58,461 bases of DNA, taken from CAYTGR01 sp964437445 (GTDB lineage: Bacteria; Chloroflexota; Anaerolineae; B4-G1; SLSP01). How positions within the stretch are numbered: position 1 is the stretch's first letter; every line of letters starts with the position of its first letter. Location of the stretch: positions 1-58,461 of the forward strand of contig CAYTGR010000030.1 of assembly GCA_964437445.1 (NCBI GenBank). The letters run 5' to 3'. The notes beneath the pieces were generated by a model that was given only the letters and a program-made list of their open reading frames with translations, had not been told where the DNA came from and searched no databases. This document shows positions 1 through 7,460 of this stretch, one piece after another. The position numbers and the translations under genes are program-made.

Positions 1-11
1 ACCAGTTAAGG

Positions 12-67
12 AGTGAGCAGAGAGCAGCCGGTAGAAGTGCCTGTTTCCTGCTCACTGCTCACGACTC
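12..67. repeat. heptamer array, GTGAGCA family
   Basis: Consecutive 7-bp units (agtgagc, agagagc, agccggt, agaagtg, cctgttt, cctgctc, actgctc, acgactc) fill this stretch. The first units are GTGAGC-like and the last are their reverse complement, so the array is an imperfect inverted repeat. Units are degenerate, but the 7-bp phase is kept throughout. Confidence 0.8.
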
Positions 68-104
68 ACATTTTCATCCCACAGCTGGTGAACGCCTTCT
101 GAAA

Positions 105-125
105 GGATGAAGGCGGAAGGATGAA
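105..125. repeat. three heptamers, GGATGAA family
   Basis: Units ggatgaa, ggcggaa and ggatgaa sit in perfect 7-bp phase. The same motif in reverse orientation occurs near 788-808, at the 3' end of the second ribbon-helix-helix gene. Confidence 0.65.
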
Positions 126-152
126 ATCTCCTTTGAAAAGAGCGTGAAGAGC

Positions 153-206
153 TGGTAGTGAGGCGCTTTAGCGCCGTCTGAGCCGCACTGAAGCGCGGCA
201 CTACCA
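153..206. repeat. three-way-junction palindromic element
   Basis: Outer arms TGGTAGTG (153-160) and CACTACCA (199-206) pair. They enclose one perfect hairpin, GGCGC-ttta-GCGCC (162-175), and a second, weaker one, CCGC/GCGG (183-198). The fold is a small three-way junction of the kind seen in REP or MITE-like elements. Whether it is dispersed in the genome cannot be seen here. Confidence 0.6.
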
Positions 207-208
207 AC

Positions 209-240
209 ACGCTGAAACGCTGAGACGCTGAAACACTAAT
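209..240. repeat. octamer array, ACGCTGAA family
   Basis: Four 8-bp units (acgctgaa, acgctgag, acgctgaa, acactaat) lie next to each other just beyond the 3' end of the minus-strand gene that ends at 273. Confidence 0.75.
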
Positions 241-272
241 GTGAACGCCAGTTCAGGGGGAATTCCCTGACT

Positions 273-644
273 TTAAGAAGTAGCTCCGAAGCCCTTGAAC
301 GCCCGGAGCTGCTCTTTGAGGGCGGCAATTTGGGCCTGCGTCCGTTCAATGCGCTCAAAGAGTGGCGCCTTGGCTTTGAGGCCCTCGGCAATCAGCATCC
401 CGGCTGCTTCCGTCCGGCTCTTGGAAACGCCGGCCGTGACCAACAGGTCCAACTGCTGGCGGGTCTCGGCATCTACCGGTAGCAAGAGCCGCTGGGTGAC
501 GTCTTGCGCGGCGGTCACCAGCGCCCGGCCTAACGCTTCCAGCAGGCCGACGGTCTCATCCAGCACGGCGGTCAGCTGCGCTGGGGTCTCCGCTCCGGCG
601 GCCGCCGGAGCCTCTTTCGTCGTGGTAGTTTCTTCAGTATTCAT
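273..644 (-). CDS. ribbon-helix-helix-like protein, paralogue 1
   Basis: 123 residues from ATG 644. A longer frame to 704 exists, but it only translates the GTGAGCA repeat, so the inner start is preferred. The middle reads RQQLDLLVTAGVSKSR followed by a helix ending LIAEGLKAKAPLFERI, the strand-helix-helix layout of CopG/RHH DNA-binding domains. The C-terminal 25 residues (QAQIAALKEQLRAF) look like a short coiled coil. The N terminus is Thr/Ala-rich and probably disordered. It is clearly paralogous to the upstream gene 795-1250 (shared SR.EAA..LI.EG.KA...LFERI) and is probably in the same transcription unit, separated by a heptamer array. A regulatory DNA-binding role is inferred; the RHH beta strand is weaker here than in the paralogue. 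Confidence 0.7.
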   Translation of the reverse strand: MNTEETTTTKEAPAAAGAETPAQLTAVLDETVGLLEALGRALVTAAQDVTQRLLLPVDAETRQQLDLLVTAGVSKSRTEAAGMLIAEGLKAKAPLFERIERTQAQIAALKEQLRAFKGFGATS

Positions 645-674
645 TTGGCTTACTCCATTTGTGAATAACGGTTC

Positions 675-792
675 GTAGTGAGTGGTACATAGTGAGCAGT
701 CCATAGTGAGCAGTCATAGTGAGCAGTGAATCCTTTAGAGACTTGCTTCCTGCTCTCTACTTCCTGCTCTCTGCTTCCCGCCACGGCTCTCC
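675..792. repeat. heptamer array filling the spacer between two RHH genes
   Basis: About 17 units in 7-bp phase with one slip of one base. The left half is GTGAGCA-like (gtagtga, atagtga, gcagtcc), the right half its complement (tgcttcc, tgctctc). It starts about 30 bp upstream of the start of one gene and ends at the stop of the other, so the spacer is almost entirely repeat. Confidence 0.8.
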
Positions 793-794
793 CT

Positions 795-1250
795 TCATCC
801 TTCCGCCTTAGTCTCCGGGGCGACCTCGCGGCGCAGCTGGGCGCGCAGGTCCGCGATCTGGCGGGTGATCTCGGCAATCCGCTCAAAGAGGGCCTGGTTG
901 GCCTTGATCCCTTCGCTGATGAGCAGCGCGGCGCTCTCAGAGCGGCTTTTGGTGATCTCGGCCTCTACCAGCATGTCCAGGTGATGGAGTGCCTCATCGT
1001 TGACGCGGACCATTACCACGTTGCCCCGGCCTTGTAAAGCCTCTCCCAAGGCCTGGCCCACTGTCTCCACCTGCCGCCAGGCTTCGCGGAGCGAGGCGGA
1101 GGTCTTGCCACTGGTAGCCGGCCGGGCTTCCTGGTCTTCCTGCGGGACATTCCCGGCGGCCGGCGGTTCGGCCGCCGGCGCTGCCGGAGACTTATCTTCC
1201 GGTGGCGGTGGTGTCACTCCGTTTGGAGTTACGACTTCTGTTTCGTCCAT
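795..1250 (-). CDS. ribbon-helix-helix-like regulator, paralogue 2
   Basis: 151 residues. The first 45 are Pro/Ala/Glu-rich. Residues near 80-120 carry a canonical RHH signature: a beta strand VVMVRVNDEALHHLDMLV, then a KSRSES turn and a LLISEGIKAN helix. A coiled-coil-like tail (RIAEITRQIADLRAQL) follows. RHH proteins dimerise through the strand and usually repress their own operon. Directly upstream lie a near-consensus promoter and a triple half-site GTAAT/ATTAC element at 1293-1312, which suggests autoregulation. The 3' end runs into a GGATGAA-type heptamer. No toxin gene is next to it; the downstream gene is its own paralogue, so this is not an obvious toxin-antitoxin pair. Confidence 0.75.
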   Translation of the reverse strand: MDETEVVTPNGVTPPPPEDKSPAAPAAEPPAAGNVPQEDQEARPATSGKTSASLREAWRQVETVGQALGEALQGRGNVVMVRVNDEALHHLDMLVEAEITKSRSESAALLISEGIKANQALFERIAEITRQIADLRAQLRREVAPETKAEG

Positions 1251-1292
1251 GGTTTTACTCCTATCTATTGAAATCGCCTCTGGGCATTCTTC

Positions 1293-1312
1293 GTAATTGT
1301 ATTACGTGTAAT
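1293..1312. promoter_or_regulatory. putative RHH operator (GTAAT-tgt-ATTAC-gt-GTAAT)
   Basis: Three 5-bp half-sites in alternating orientation form two overlapping palindromes, immediately downstream of the -10 box of the minus-strand promoter and over the expected transcription start. Spaced half-sites of this kind are typical RHH operators. Assignment to the adjacent gene is inference. Confidence 0.55.
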
Positions 1313-1341
1313 ATCATAACATAGTTGCGCCGTTTTGTCAA
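1313..1341 (-). promoter_or_regulatory. sigma70-type promoter of the RHH gene pair
   Basis: On the minus strand TTGACA (1341-1336), a 17-bp spacer, then TATGAT (1318-1313) with an extended-10 TG. It faces the gene starting at 1250. Confidence 0.75.
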
Positions 1342-1358
1342 TACCCTATGGACAATAA

Positions 1359-1399
1359 AAGAGGGGATTTCGGCGGCACGGTTGCCGAAATCCCCTCTT
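1359..1399. terminator. perfect 16-bp hairpin
   Basis: AAGAGGGGATTTCGGC (1359-1374) pairs with 1384-1399 around a 9-nt loop. A-rich on the left and TTAAG on the right, it could terminate transcripts entering from either side. No gene is evident in 1251-1640 apart from this and the promoter. Confidence 0.55.
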
Positions 1400-1634
1400 A
1401 AGGGCTTACCCAGGCAGCAAAGCGTGAGCGCCTGCGGTGGGGGGTGACATAAGCTGAGCCGTTTATTTTGGTTGACTCAACAAACTAACGAGATTTTAGC
1501 ATAGAAAAGGCAATTTTTCAGGCGATATATTTTGTTTTGACTTACAACTTATACCCGGGTACACGCTTGCAGTTGCATCCATGAAAGGTTCTTGTACAAT
1601 TGCCGGCACAGCAGAGGGGAAGGTTGTAGCGACG

Positions 1635-1662
1635 TCTACACGAATCACGAATGGCGAATGGC
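1635..1662. repeat. heptamers, GAATCAC/GAATGGC family, left arm
   Basis: Units tctacac, gaatcac, gaatggc, gaatggc. The reverse-complement arm (gattcgt, ggattcgt, gtag, cattcgt) lies at 1865-1890, so the gap at 1710-1809 sits between the two arms of an inverted pair. Confidence 0.65.
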
Positions 1663-1864
1663 TGCCCGCGGCCACATCACACCTGGGCGGCAGGCGCTGC
1701 TGGCCTGCGNNNNNNNNNNNNNNNNNNNNNNNNNNNNNNNNNNNNNNNNNNNNNNNNNNNNNNNNNNNNNNNNNNNNNNNNNNNNNNNNNNNNNNNNNNN
1801 NNNNNNNNNCGAATGGCTGCCCGCGGCCACATCACACCTGGGCGGCAGGCGCTGCTGGCCTGCG
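1655..1864. other. assembly gap flanked by identical 55-bp copies
   Basis: Bases 1655-1709 and 1810-1864 are identical, and 1710-1809 is exactly 100 N. The pattern fits two contigs sharing one 55-mer that were scaffolded but not merged. The 155 extra bases are probably artificial, and no reading frame through the gap should be trusted. Confidence 0.85.
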
Positions 1865-1937
1865 ATTCGTGGATTCGTGTAGCATTCGTGGGCCGCGCTA
1901 ATTCCAAGCGGCCTGTGTGTGATTGCAGGAGCACAAC

Positions 1938-2957
1938 ATGCATAGTTCGGAAGCCACGGTGTTGCTGGCGCACGGCAGCGGTGGGCAGCTCAGCCACGAG
2001 CTGATCCGCGACGTCTTCGCGCGGGCCTTCGCTAACCCTGTGCTGGCCGAGTTGGGCGATTCCGCCGTGGTAGACCTGCCACCCGGTGTCCGCCTGGCGT
2101 TGACGACCGACTCCTTTGTCGTGCAACCGCTTTTCTTCCCCGGCGGTGACATTGGCAAGCTGGCCGTCTGCGGCACGGTCAACGACCTGGCCGTCGCCGG
2201 GGCGACCCCGCTTTACCTGACGGCCGGCTTCATCCTTGAGGAAGGCTTGCCGCTGGCGACCTTGGAGCGTGTGGTGGTCTCTATGGCGGAGACCGCCCGC
2301 AGCGCGGGCGTCCAGATCGTGACGGGTGACACGAAGGTGGTGGAACGCGGCGCGGCCGATGGCTTGTTCATCAACACTGCGGGCGTGGGGTCTCTGCCGG
2401 CGGGCCGATCCCTCGCCCCGGCCCATTTGCGACCGGGGGACGTGCTGCTGATCAACGGCCCGCTCGGCGACCACGGCCTGGCGGTGATGTTGCAGCGCGA
2501 GGGGCTGGAGTTCGGTTCAGCTTTGGAAAGTGACTGTGCGCCGCTCAACGGGCTGATCGCGGCCGTCCTGGCGGCTGCGCCGGGGGCGGTGCGCTGTATG
2601 CGCGACCCGACGCGCGGCGGGCTGGCGACTGTCCTCAACGAGTGGGCTGAGGTCGGCGTCGGGATGATGTTGGACGAGGCGGCGCTCCCGATCCGCGAGG
2701 AGGTGCGGGGCGCCTGCGAAGTGCTCGGCCTGGACCCCCTCTACGCGGCCAACGAGGGCAAGGTGGTGCTGGCCGTAGCCCCGGAAGCGGCGGAGGCGGC
2801 GTTAGCCGCGTTGCGTGCGCATCCCCTGGGCCGCGACGCGGCCTGCGTCGGCCAGGTGACCGCCGAACACCCGCGCCGGGTGGTGCTTCGCACCCGCTAC
2901 GGCGCCCGGCGCATCGTGGAGCTGCTCACCGGCGCGCAACTGCCTCGCATCTGCTGA
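1938..2957 (+). CDS. hypE: hydrogenase maturation protein HypE
   Basis: 339 residues from ATG 1938, chosen because AGGAG (1927-1931) is 6 nt upstream; an in-frame start at 1923 would sit upstream of that site. HypE dehydrates the thiocarboxamide that HypF makes on its C-terminal cysteine, giving the cyanide ligand of the [NiFe]-hydrogenase iron. Family signatures are present: AHGSGG near the N terminus, FFPGGDIGKLAVCGTVNDLAV, GDTKVVERG, MRDPTRGGLATVLNE, DPLYAANEGK, and the terminal PRIC with the essential last Cys. Length is normal. No hypA, B, C, D or F and no hydrogenase gene is visible nearby, so it is a solitary copy here. The flanks are repeats and an assembly gap. Confidence 0.95.
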   Translation: MHSSEATVLLAHGSGGQLSHELIRDVFARAFANPVLAELGDSAVVDLPPGVRLALTTDSFVVQPLFFPGGDIGKLAVCGTVNDLAVAGATPLYLTAGFILEEGLPLATLERVVVSMAETARSAGVQIVTGDTKVVERGAADGLFINTAGVGSLPAGRSLAPAHLRPGDVLLINGPLGDHGLAVMLQREGLEFGSALESDCAPLNGLIAAVLAAAPGAVRCMRDPTRGGLATVLNEWAEVGVGMMLDEAALPIREEVRGACEVLGLDPLYAANEGKVVLAVAPEAAEAALAALRAHPLGRDAACVGQVTAEHPRRVVLRTRYGARRIVELLTGAQLPRIC

Positions 2958-3022
2958 CGCCGGGACTTCCCTGCAAAAAGGTCTCATGCCAGGTCGCTCA
3001 GACACTAAGCCGCCATTGGCTG

Positions 3023-3145
3023 ACTCAAGTTGTCACTGCCAGGAGACCACGGACAACTGACCACAGACCACCAGCGGTTAAAACAGGGTGGTCTGTGGTC
3101 ATCAAGAGAACGTGGCCCTTACCAACGGCCGGTAGCAACTTGAGT
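3023..3145. repeat. nested inverted repeat made of GACCACA heptamers
   Basis: Heptamers gaccacg, gacaact, gaccaca, gaccacc (3045-3072) face ggtggtc, tgtggtc (3087-3100). Bases 3058-3072 and 3087-3101 form a perfect 15-bp stem. An outer 10-bp pair (ACTCAAGTTG 3023-3032, CAACTTGAGT 3136-3145) encloses it. It lies between the convergent ends of hypE and the HEAT gene and could act as a bidirectional terminator. Confidence 0.75.
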
Positions 3146-3205
3146 TAGCTAAGACCCCCTGGCAGGCCTGGTGTGAGCTGGCTGATTTGTGGCAGGGGAT
3201 TCGCT

Positions 3206-4528
3206 TTAGCCCCCCAGAAGTCGGCGCAGCCACGACCGTTCTGGTTTTTTATCGGCTATCGGGTGGGGCGTTGCAGCGTCCGGCGTCCGGTCAGATTGCT
3301 CGGGGCGGGCCTGCAAGGCCCGCTGGGCCGCCAATGCCACATATTCCACCTTATCCTCGGCCAGTTTGAGCAAGGTCGCCTGTACGGTTGGCGATCCGTC
3401 GTCCAGCGCAGCCAGGGTGTGGGCGAGCGCGGCCCGGATGTAAGCGTTGGTATCGTCCACCAGCGGGTAGAGCCGGGGCAGCAGGCTGGCATCTCCGATG
3501 AGGGCCAGCGCTTCCACTGCTGCCGGACGCACTAACGGGCTCTGGTCCTCGTCCACCAATTTCAGCAACATTGGCGCTGCCGTGCGGTCCCCCAACTGGC
3601 CGGCCGTGAGTGCAGCCATGCGGCGCAGGCGTGGATCCGGGCAGGCGAAAAAGGTTCGCACTGCCGGGGCGGCCGGTGTGTAGTGGAGCTGCCCAAGACT
3701 TTTGAGCGCCGAGAGCCGCAAGCTGATGCTTTTATCCTCCAAGGCCTGCATCAGCGCCGGCCCGGCCTGCTGATCCCCAATTTGCCCCAACGCAATGGCC
3801 GAGAGTGAGCGAACGCCCACGTATTCCTGCAACACCCGGATCAGGATGGGGACGGCTTCCTGGGATTTCAGGTCCCCCAACGACATCACCAGGGTTTTGA
3901 CCACGGGCAGGTCGCGGGGGGTGGGGGCGGCCAGGTATTCCTCCAACAATCCGATCATCAAGGGGACGGCTTCATGCGTTTGCAGCCGGCGCAGGGCGGT
4001 GATCGCGGTGCGCCGGATGCGCGGATCACGCCGTTCCAACAGGGGCAGCAATACCGGGCCGAGATCGGCCACTCCCAGCTTCCCAATGGCGTTGATGGCG
4101 GCCCGGCGGACGTAAAAGTTGGGGTCGTCCAGGGCCTGGAGCAGGGCTATCTGGGCCTCCTTGGCGCGCAGTTGCCCCAGTGCGATCGCGGCTGCTCGTC
4201 GGACGAACGAACTGGAGTCGTGCAGCGCCGTGATCAACGCGAAAGTGGCCTCGGGATCCCCCAGGTGTCCGAGCGCCTCAGCCGCGGCGCTGCGGACATA
4301 CGTATTGACATCCTCTGTCAGCGTCTGGATCAGCGGCCGAATGGCGGCCTGGGCCTGCAATTCCCCTAACTCATAGGCGGCCTGGGAGCGCTGGCGGGGA
4401 TTGGGGTTTTGCAGATTGGAGATGCATCTTTGTACAGCCGGGGAGATAGCTTGTAAATCATTGGTCGCTTTCACCTTTTCTTTTTCCTCAGATATTCTTT
4501 TTTTGATATTGCTTTTTTCTTTATTCAC
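3206..4528 (-). CDS. HEAT-repeat protein (PBS-lyase type repeats)
   Basis: 440 residues. After a Lys/Glu-rich start (about 25 residues), the rest is about twelve 31-residue HEAT-like units of the form RR.A..ALG.L.....P.L..AL.D, for example VRRAAAIALGQL and IRRTAITALRRL. No signal peptide or catalytic motif is visible. The last 30 residues (SDRTPDAATPHP..KKPERSWLRRLLGG) are a charged tail. Such solenoids act as protein-interaction scaffolds; some relatives are phycobilin lyases, but nothing here suggests pigment chemistry. It is transcribed alone, from the TGTTATACT extended -10 at about 4556-4564. Partner and function are unknown. Confidence 0.85.
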   Translation of the reverse strand: MNKEKSNIKKRISEEKEKVKATNDLQAISPAVQRCISNLQNPNPRQRSQAAYELGELQAQAAIRPLIQTLTEDVNTYVRSAAAEALGHLGDPEATFALITALHDSSSFVRRAAAIALGQLRAKEAQIALLQALDDPNFYVRRAAINAIGKLGVADLGPVLLPLLERRDPRIRRTAITALRRLQTHEAVPLMIGLLEEYLAAPTPRDLPVVKTLVMSLGDLKSQEAVPILIRVLQEYVGVRSLSAIALGQIGDQQAGPALMQALEDKSISLRLSALKSLGQLHYTPAAPAVRTFFACPDPRLRRMAALTAGQLGDRTAAPMLLKLVDEDQSPLVRPAAVEALALIGDASLLPRLYPLVDDTNAYIRAALAHTLAALDDGSPTVQATLLKLAEDKVEYVALAAQRALQARPEQSDRTPDAATPHPIADKKPERSWLRRLLGG

Positions 4529-4555
4529 TGGCCTGACGCTTAGTTAGGCAGGTTA

Positions 4556-4584
4556 AGTATAACACAAAGCCTTCGGGAAAGCCA
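4556..4584 (-). promoter_or_regulatory. extended -10 promoter of the HEAT gene
   Basis: Minus strand: TGTTATACT (4564-4556) with a weak TGGCTT -35 (4584-4579) 17 bp away. The extended -10 is shared with other promoters of this window. Confidence 0.5.
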
Positions 4585-4626
4585 GGGATGATTTTCTACT
4601 TCATTAGTTTTAAGGCCGCGAAATCC

Positions 4627-4655
4627 TTGCTTAAAGCCGGGTTGTGTGCTATAAT
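4627..4655 (+). promoter_or_regulatory. promoter of the nusA operon
   Basis: TTGCTT (4627-4632), 17-bp spacer, TATAAT (4650-4655) preceded by TGC, giving an extended -10. The expected start leaves a leader of about 100 nt. Confidence 0.7.
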
Positions 4656-4700
4656 GCCACTGGTTAAAGGGTATAGGGTGCCGTTGGCGCGCCAAATTGG

Positions 4701-4727
4701 AAAAGTGGGGACTCCCCACTTTTCTTT
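4701..4727 (+). terminator. hairpin in the nusA leader (possible attenuator)
   Basis: AAAAGTGGGG (4701-4710) and CCCCACTTTT (4714-4723) form a perfect 10-bp stem with a 3-nt loop, followed by CTTTG, between the promoter and the nusA start. An intrinsic terminator in this leader would permit attenuation of nusA. Autogenous control is inference; the U tract is short. Confidence 0.5.
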
Positions 4728-4766
4728 GTAAATCGCCACCGATAGAGAGGCGGAGGATTAGTTTTA

Positions 4767-6830
4767 ATGAAAAGCGAGTTCGCGCTTGCTTTCAATCAAA
4801 TATGTGCGGAATATAACCTGCCCCGGGAGGTAGTCCTGGAGGCAGTGCGCGCTGCGTTAGCCACCGCTTACCGGCGGGATTGGAAAATCCCGCCGACGCA
4901 GAACCTGACCACCGAAATCAGCCTGGAGACGGGGTTGGCGCGGATCTATTTGGAAATGATAGTTGCCGAGCCGGTGGAGGATCCGCAACTGCAGATCGGG
5001 CTGGCCGAAGCCCGGCGGATCAATGCTCAGGCGCAGGTGGGGGACCTGCTGATGCGGGACGTGACGCCCGACAACTTTGGGCGGATTGCGGCGCAGACGG
5101 CCAAACAGGTCATCACCCAACGGCTGCGTGAGGCCGAGCGCGAGCTGCAATTCAACCGCTTCAGCCGCCAGGAAGGCGAAATCATCATCGGCACCGTCCA
5201 ATCCATCACCCCCCAGGGCGTGACGCTGCACCTGGAACGCACCGAAGAAGCGGTGATGCCCAAACGGGAGCAGATCCCCGGCGAGCGGTACGTGATCCAC
5301 CAGAAGATCCGCGTCTACGTGCTGGAGGTGCGCCGCACCCCGCGCGGCCCGGAGATCACCGTCTCGCGCAGTCACCCCAACGTGTTGCGGCGTATGCTGG
5401 AGCTGGAGGTCCCTGAAATCCGGGGTGGGCAGGTAGAAATTAAAGCCATTGCGCGCGAGGCGGGCATCCTGGCAAAGGTGGCCGTTGCCGCGCGTCAGCC
5501 GGGGTTGGACCCGGTAGGGGCCTGTGTGGGGATGCGGGGGATCCGCATTCAAACCATCTCGCGCGAGCTGAATGGCGAACGGCTTGAGGTGGTGGAGTGG
5601 TCGCCCGACCCGGCCGTTTTCATTGCCAACGCGCTCCGACCGGCCACCATTCTCAGTGTGGTGCTGGACGAACACAATCCGGGGGGGCGCACGGCCTCGG
5701 TGGTGGTGGCCGACGAGCAGCTCTCGCTCGCTATCGGCCGTTCCGGCCAGAACGCCCGCCTGGCGGCCAAGTTGACCAACTGGCGGGTAGATATTCAGGG
5801 GGCCTCGGAAGCAGCTCTCTGGGCGATGGACCAGATCAACCAGCTGGAAGGGCTGAAAGAGGTCAAAGAAATCGCCGCGTTGCTGCCTGCCCTGGCTGCG
5901 TTGCTGCGCTCGCACGAGGCGGAGCGTTACCCGCTGACGGATGAGGACCGGCGGATCGTCAAGACGGTGGTGGAAGCCGTGCGGCGGACCGTGATTGAGC
6001 GGCGTGAGGCCGACCACCCGGCGGCCCGCCAGGCCAAGGCGCGCCGCACGGCGCAGGAGACTGCTGAGGCCGAACGGCGGGCGGCGGTGGCCGAGGCGCG
6101 CGCCAGTATCCCTCTCGTCGCTTACGAATTGCCGTTGGCGGAACTGGCGTTGTCGGAGAAGACCCAGGGACATCTGGCCCGCAACGGCCTGCACACCGTG
6201 GGCATGGTGATGGAACGGCTGGCCATGGGGGACGAGGGGCTGCTCATGCTGGATGGCATCGGCGCGAAAGCGTTGCTGGAAATCCGCGTGGCAGTAGATC
6301 AGATTCAGTCCCGGCTGGTGCCGGCGGTGACCGAGCCCGAAGTCGTAGCTGCGGTTGAAGAGGCGACGCCCGTGGCCGAGCCGACGCCGGTGGCCGAGGC
6401 CGCCACGGTGGCGGTAGCGGCTGAAGTGGCCGAGACTCCAGTGGCCGTCGTGGTAGAAGAAGCCGCCCCGGCGGAGGCCGTGGTGAGTGTTGAACCGGCG
6501 GAGGCGACGTTGGTGGCCGAAGCGCCGGTGACCGAAGCGCCGGTGGCTGAGGTCCCGGTGGTGGAAGTACCCGTGGTGGAAGCCGCGTCGCCGGAAGCGC
6601 CGGCGGCCGACTCCGGTCTGCTCATCAAGCCGCTGCCGGTGGAGTTACCGCCGGAGGTCCTTGAGCAGCAGTTTGAGGATGAAGAAGAACCGGGACACCC
6701 GAAAAAGAAGGGCAAGAAAGGAAAGCGCTCTGCGGACACCTTCTACGATGAAGACGAGCGGGGAGTCGTTGTGATCCGCCGTCGGCGTGGAGGGCGCGCG
6801 CAGGATTGGGATCAATATGGGGACTATTGA
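4767..6830 (+). CDS. nusA: transcription termination/antitermination factor NusA
   Basis: 687 residues, longer than the usual 350-500. The N-terminal RNA-polymerase-binding domain (to about 125) is followed by an S1 domain (IIGTVQSITPQGVTLHLER), then two KH domains with GACVGMRGIRIQTISRELNGERLEVVEW and LSLAIGRSGQNARLAAKLTNWRVDI. A helix-hairpin-helix-like segment (TVGMVMERLAMGDEGLLMLDGIGAKALLEI) comes next. Residues about 515-620 are a low-complexity run of VAEAPV/VVEVPV units, then an acidic patch and a basic tail (GHPKKKGKKGKR). NusA binds nascent RNA and RNA polymerase and controls pausing and termination. It leads the conserved cluster nusA-rnpM-infB-rbfA. The usual first gene rimP is absent upstream. 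Confidence 0.97.
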   Translation: MKSEFALAFNQICAEYNLPREVVLEAVRAALATAYRRDWKIPPTQNLTTEISLETGLARIYLEMIVAEPVEDPQLQIGLAEARRINAQAQVGDLLMRDVTPDNFGRIAAQTAKQVITQRLREAERELQFNRFSRQEGEIIIGTVQSITPQGVTLHLERTEEAVMPKREQIPGERYVIHQKIRVYVLEVRRTPRGPEITVSRSHPNVLRRMLELEVPEIRGGQVEIKAIAREAGILAKVAVAARQPGLDPVGACVGMRGIRIQTISRELNGERLEVVEWSPDPAVFIANALRPATILSVVLDEHNPGGRTASVVVADEQLSLAIGRSGQNARLAAKLTNWRVDIQGASEAALWAMDQINQLEGLKEVKEIAALLPALAALLRSHEAERYPLTDEDRRIVKTVVEAVRRTVIERREADHPAARQAKARRTAQETAEAERRAAVAEARASIPLVAYELPLAELALSEKTQGHLARNGLHTVGMVMERLAMGDEGLLMLDGIGAKALLEIRVAVDQIQSRLVPAVTEPEVVAAVEEATPVAEPTPVAEAATVAVAAEVAETPVAVVVEEAAPAEAVVSVEPAEATLVAEAPVTEAPVAEVPVVEVPVVEAASPEAPAADSGLLIKPLPVELPPEVLEQQFEDEEEPGHPKKKGKKGKRSADTFYDEDERGVVVIRRRRGGRAQDWDQYGDY

Positions 6831-6945
6831 CGTCACCATGAATCCATGGGATTCTCTGGTAAGTCCTGTGGCAGGCCGGGATTAGACCGATGTAAGATCC
6901 AGGCTGTCAAATGAGTGCGCCGTTCTGCCTTGAGCAGAAGGTGAT

Positions 6946-6979
6946 AAGGGACGCCAGAGCTCTCTGGCGTCCCTTTATT
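6946..6979 (+). terminator. hairpin terminator between nusA and rnpM
   Basis: AAGGGACGCCAGAG (6946-6959) pairs with CTCTGGCGTCCCTT (6962-6975), then TATTGTCT. It would end or attenuate transcripts leaving nusA and so partly separates nusA from infB. The 281-nt spacer shows no other feature. Confidence 0.7.
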
Positions 6980-7111
6980 GTCTCAGCGGGGTAGTGGGAG
7001 TCCGTCTGCCAGCCGGGGCGTTGACCGTGAGGCCGGTGGCAGCCGTCGGATGGTCAGTGGCCGGATAGCAAACGGCGTTTCTTTTGGTGCATTTGGTGAA
7101 GGAGGGCGGCG

Positions 7112-7450
7112 ATGGGTAAGCTCAAGTCACAACACCGGCATATCCCCGAACGTACTTGCGTGGCCTGTCGCACCACACGCCCTAAACGGGCGCTGGTTCG
7201 GATTGTCAGTCTCGCGGAGGGCGGCGATGTTGTAGTGGATGAAAGCGGCAAACGCAACGGGCGGGGAGCCTATCTCTGTCGCCAGCGTACCTGTTGGGAG
7301 CAGGCCCTGCGTCGCCACATCCTGGATCATGCCCTGCGGGTGACGCTTTCGCCTGAAGCGACCGCCACGCTGCTGGCCTACGCGCAGACACTGCCCGCCA
7401 CATTGGAGCCGACCAGCGCTGAAAGTCCGACCGGGGAAGAATTGTTATAA
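7112..7450 (+). CDS. rnpM: RNase P modulator RnpM (YlxR family)
   Basis: 112 residues; ATG 7112 follows AAGGAGG. The family signature is intact: RTCVACRTTRPKRALVRIV near residues 13-31, then the GRGAYLC motif and a Cys (RTCWEQAL). YlxR proteins are small RNA-binding proteins encoded between nusA and infB; in Bacillus the homologue modulates RNase P. The C-terminal 30 residues (LPATLEPTSAESPTGEELL) are a less conserved tail. It ends 10 nt before infB, so the two are surely co-transcribed. The function transfers from the family; nothing local tests it. Confidence 0.9.
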   Translation: MGKLKSQHRHIPERTCVACRTTRPKRALVRIVSLAEGGDVVVDESGKRNGRGAYLCRQRTCWEQALRRHILDHALRVTLSPEATATLLAYAQTLPATLEPTSAESPTGEELL

Positions 7451-7460
7451 GGAGGTGGGT

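Noticed and set aside
1581..1901. Reading frames through the first gap
   Set aside because: They consist mostly of N and the duplicated 55-mer; they are assembly artefacts.
4857..6194. 445-codon minus-strand frame antisense to nusA
   Set aside because: Codon-shadow of a GC-rich gene; no family features, and NusA on the plus strand is certain.
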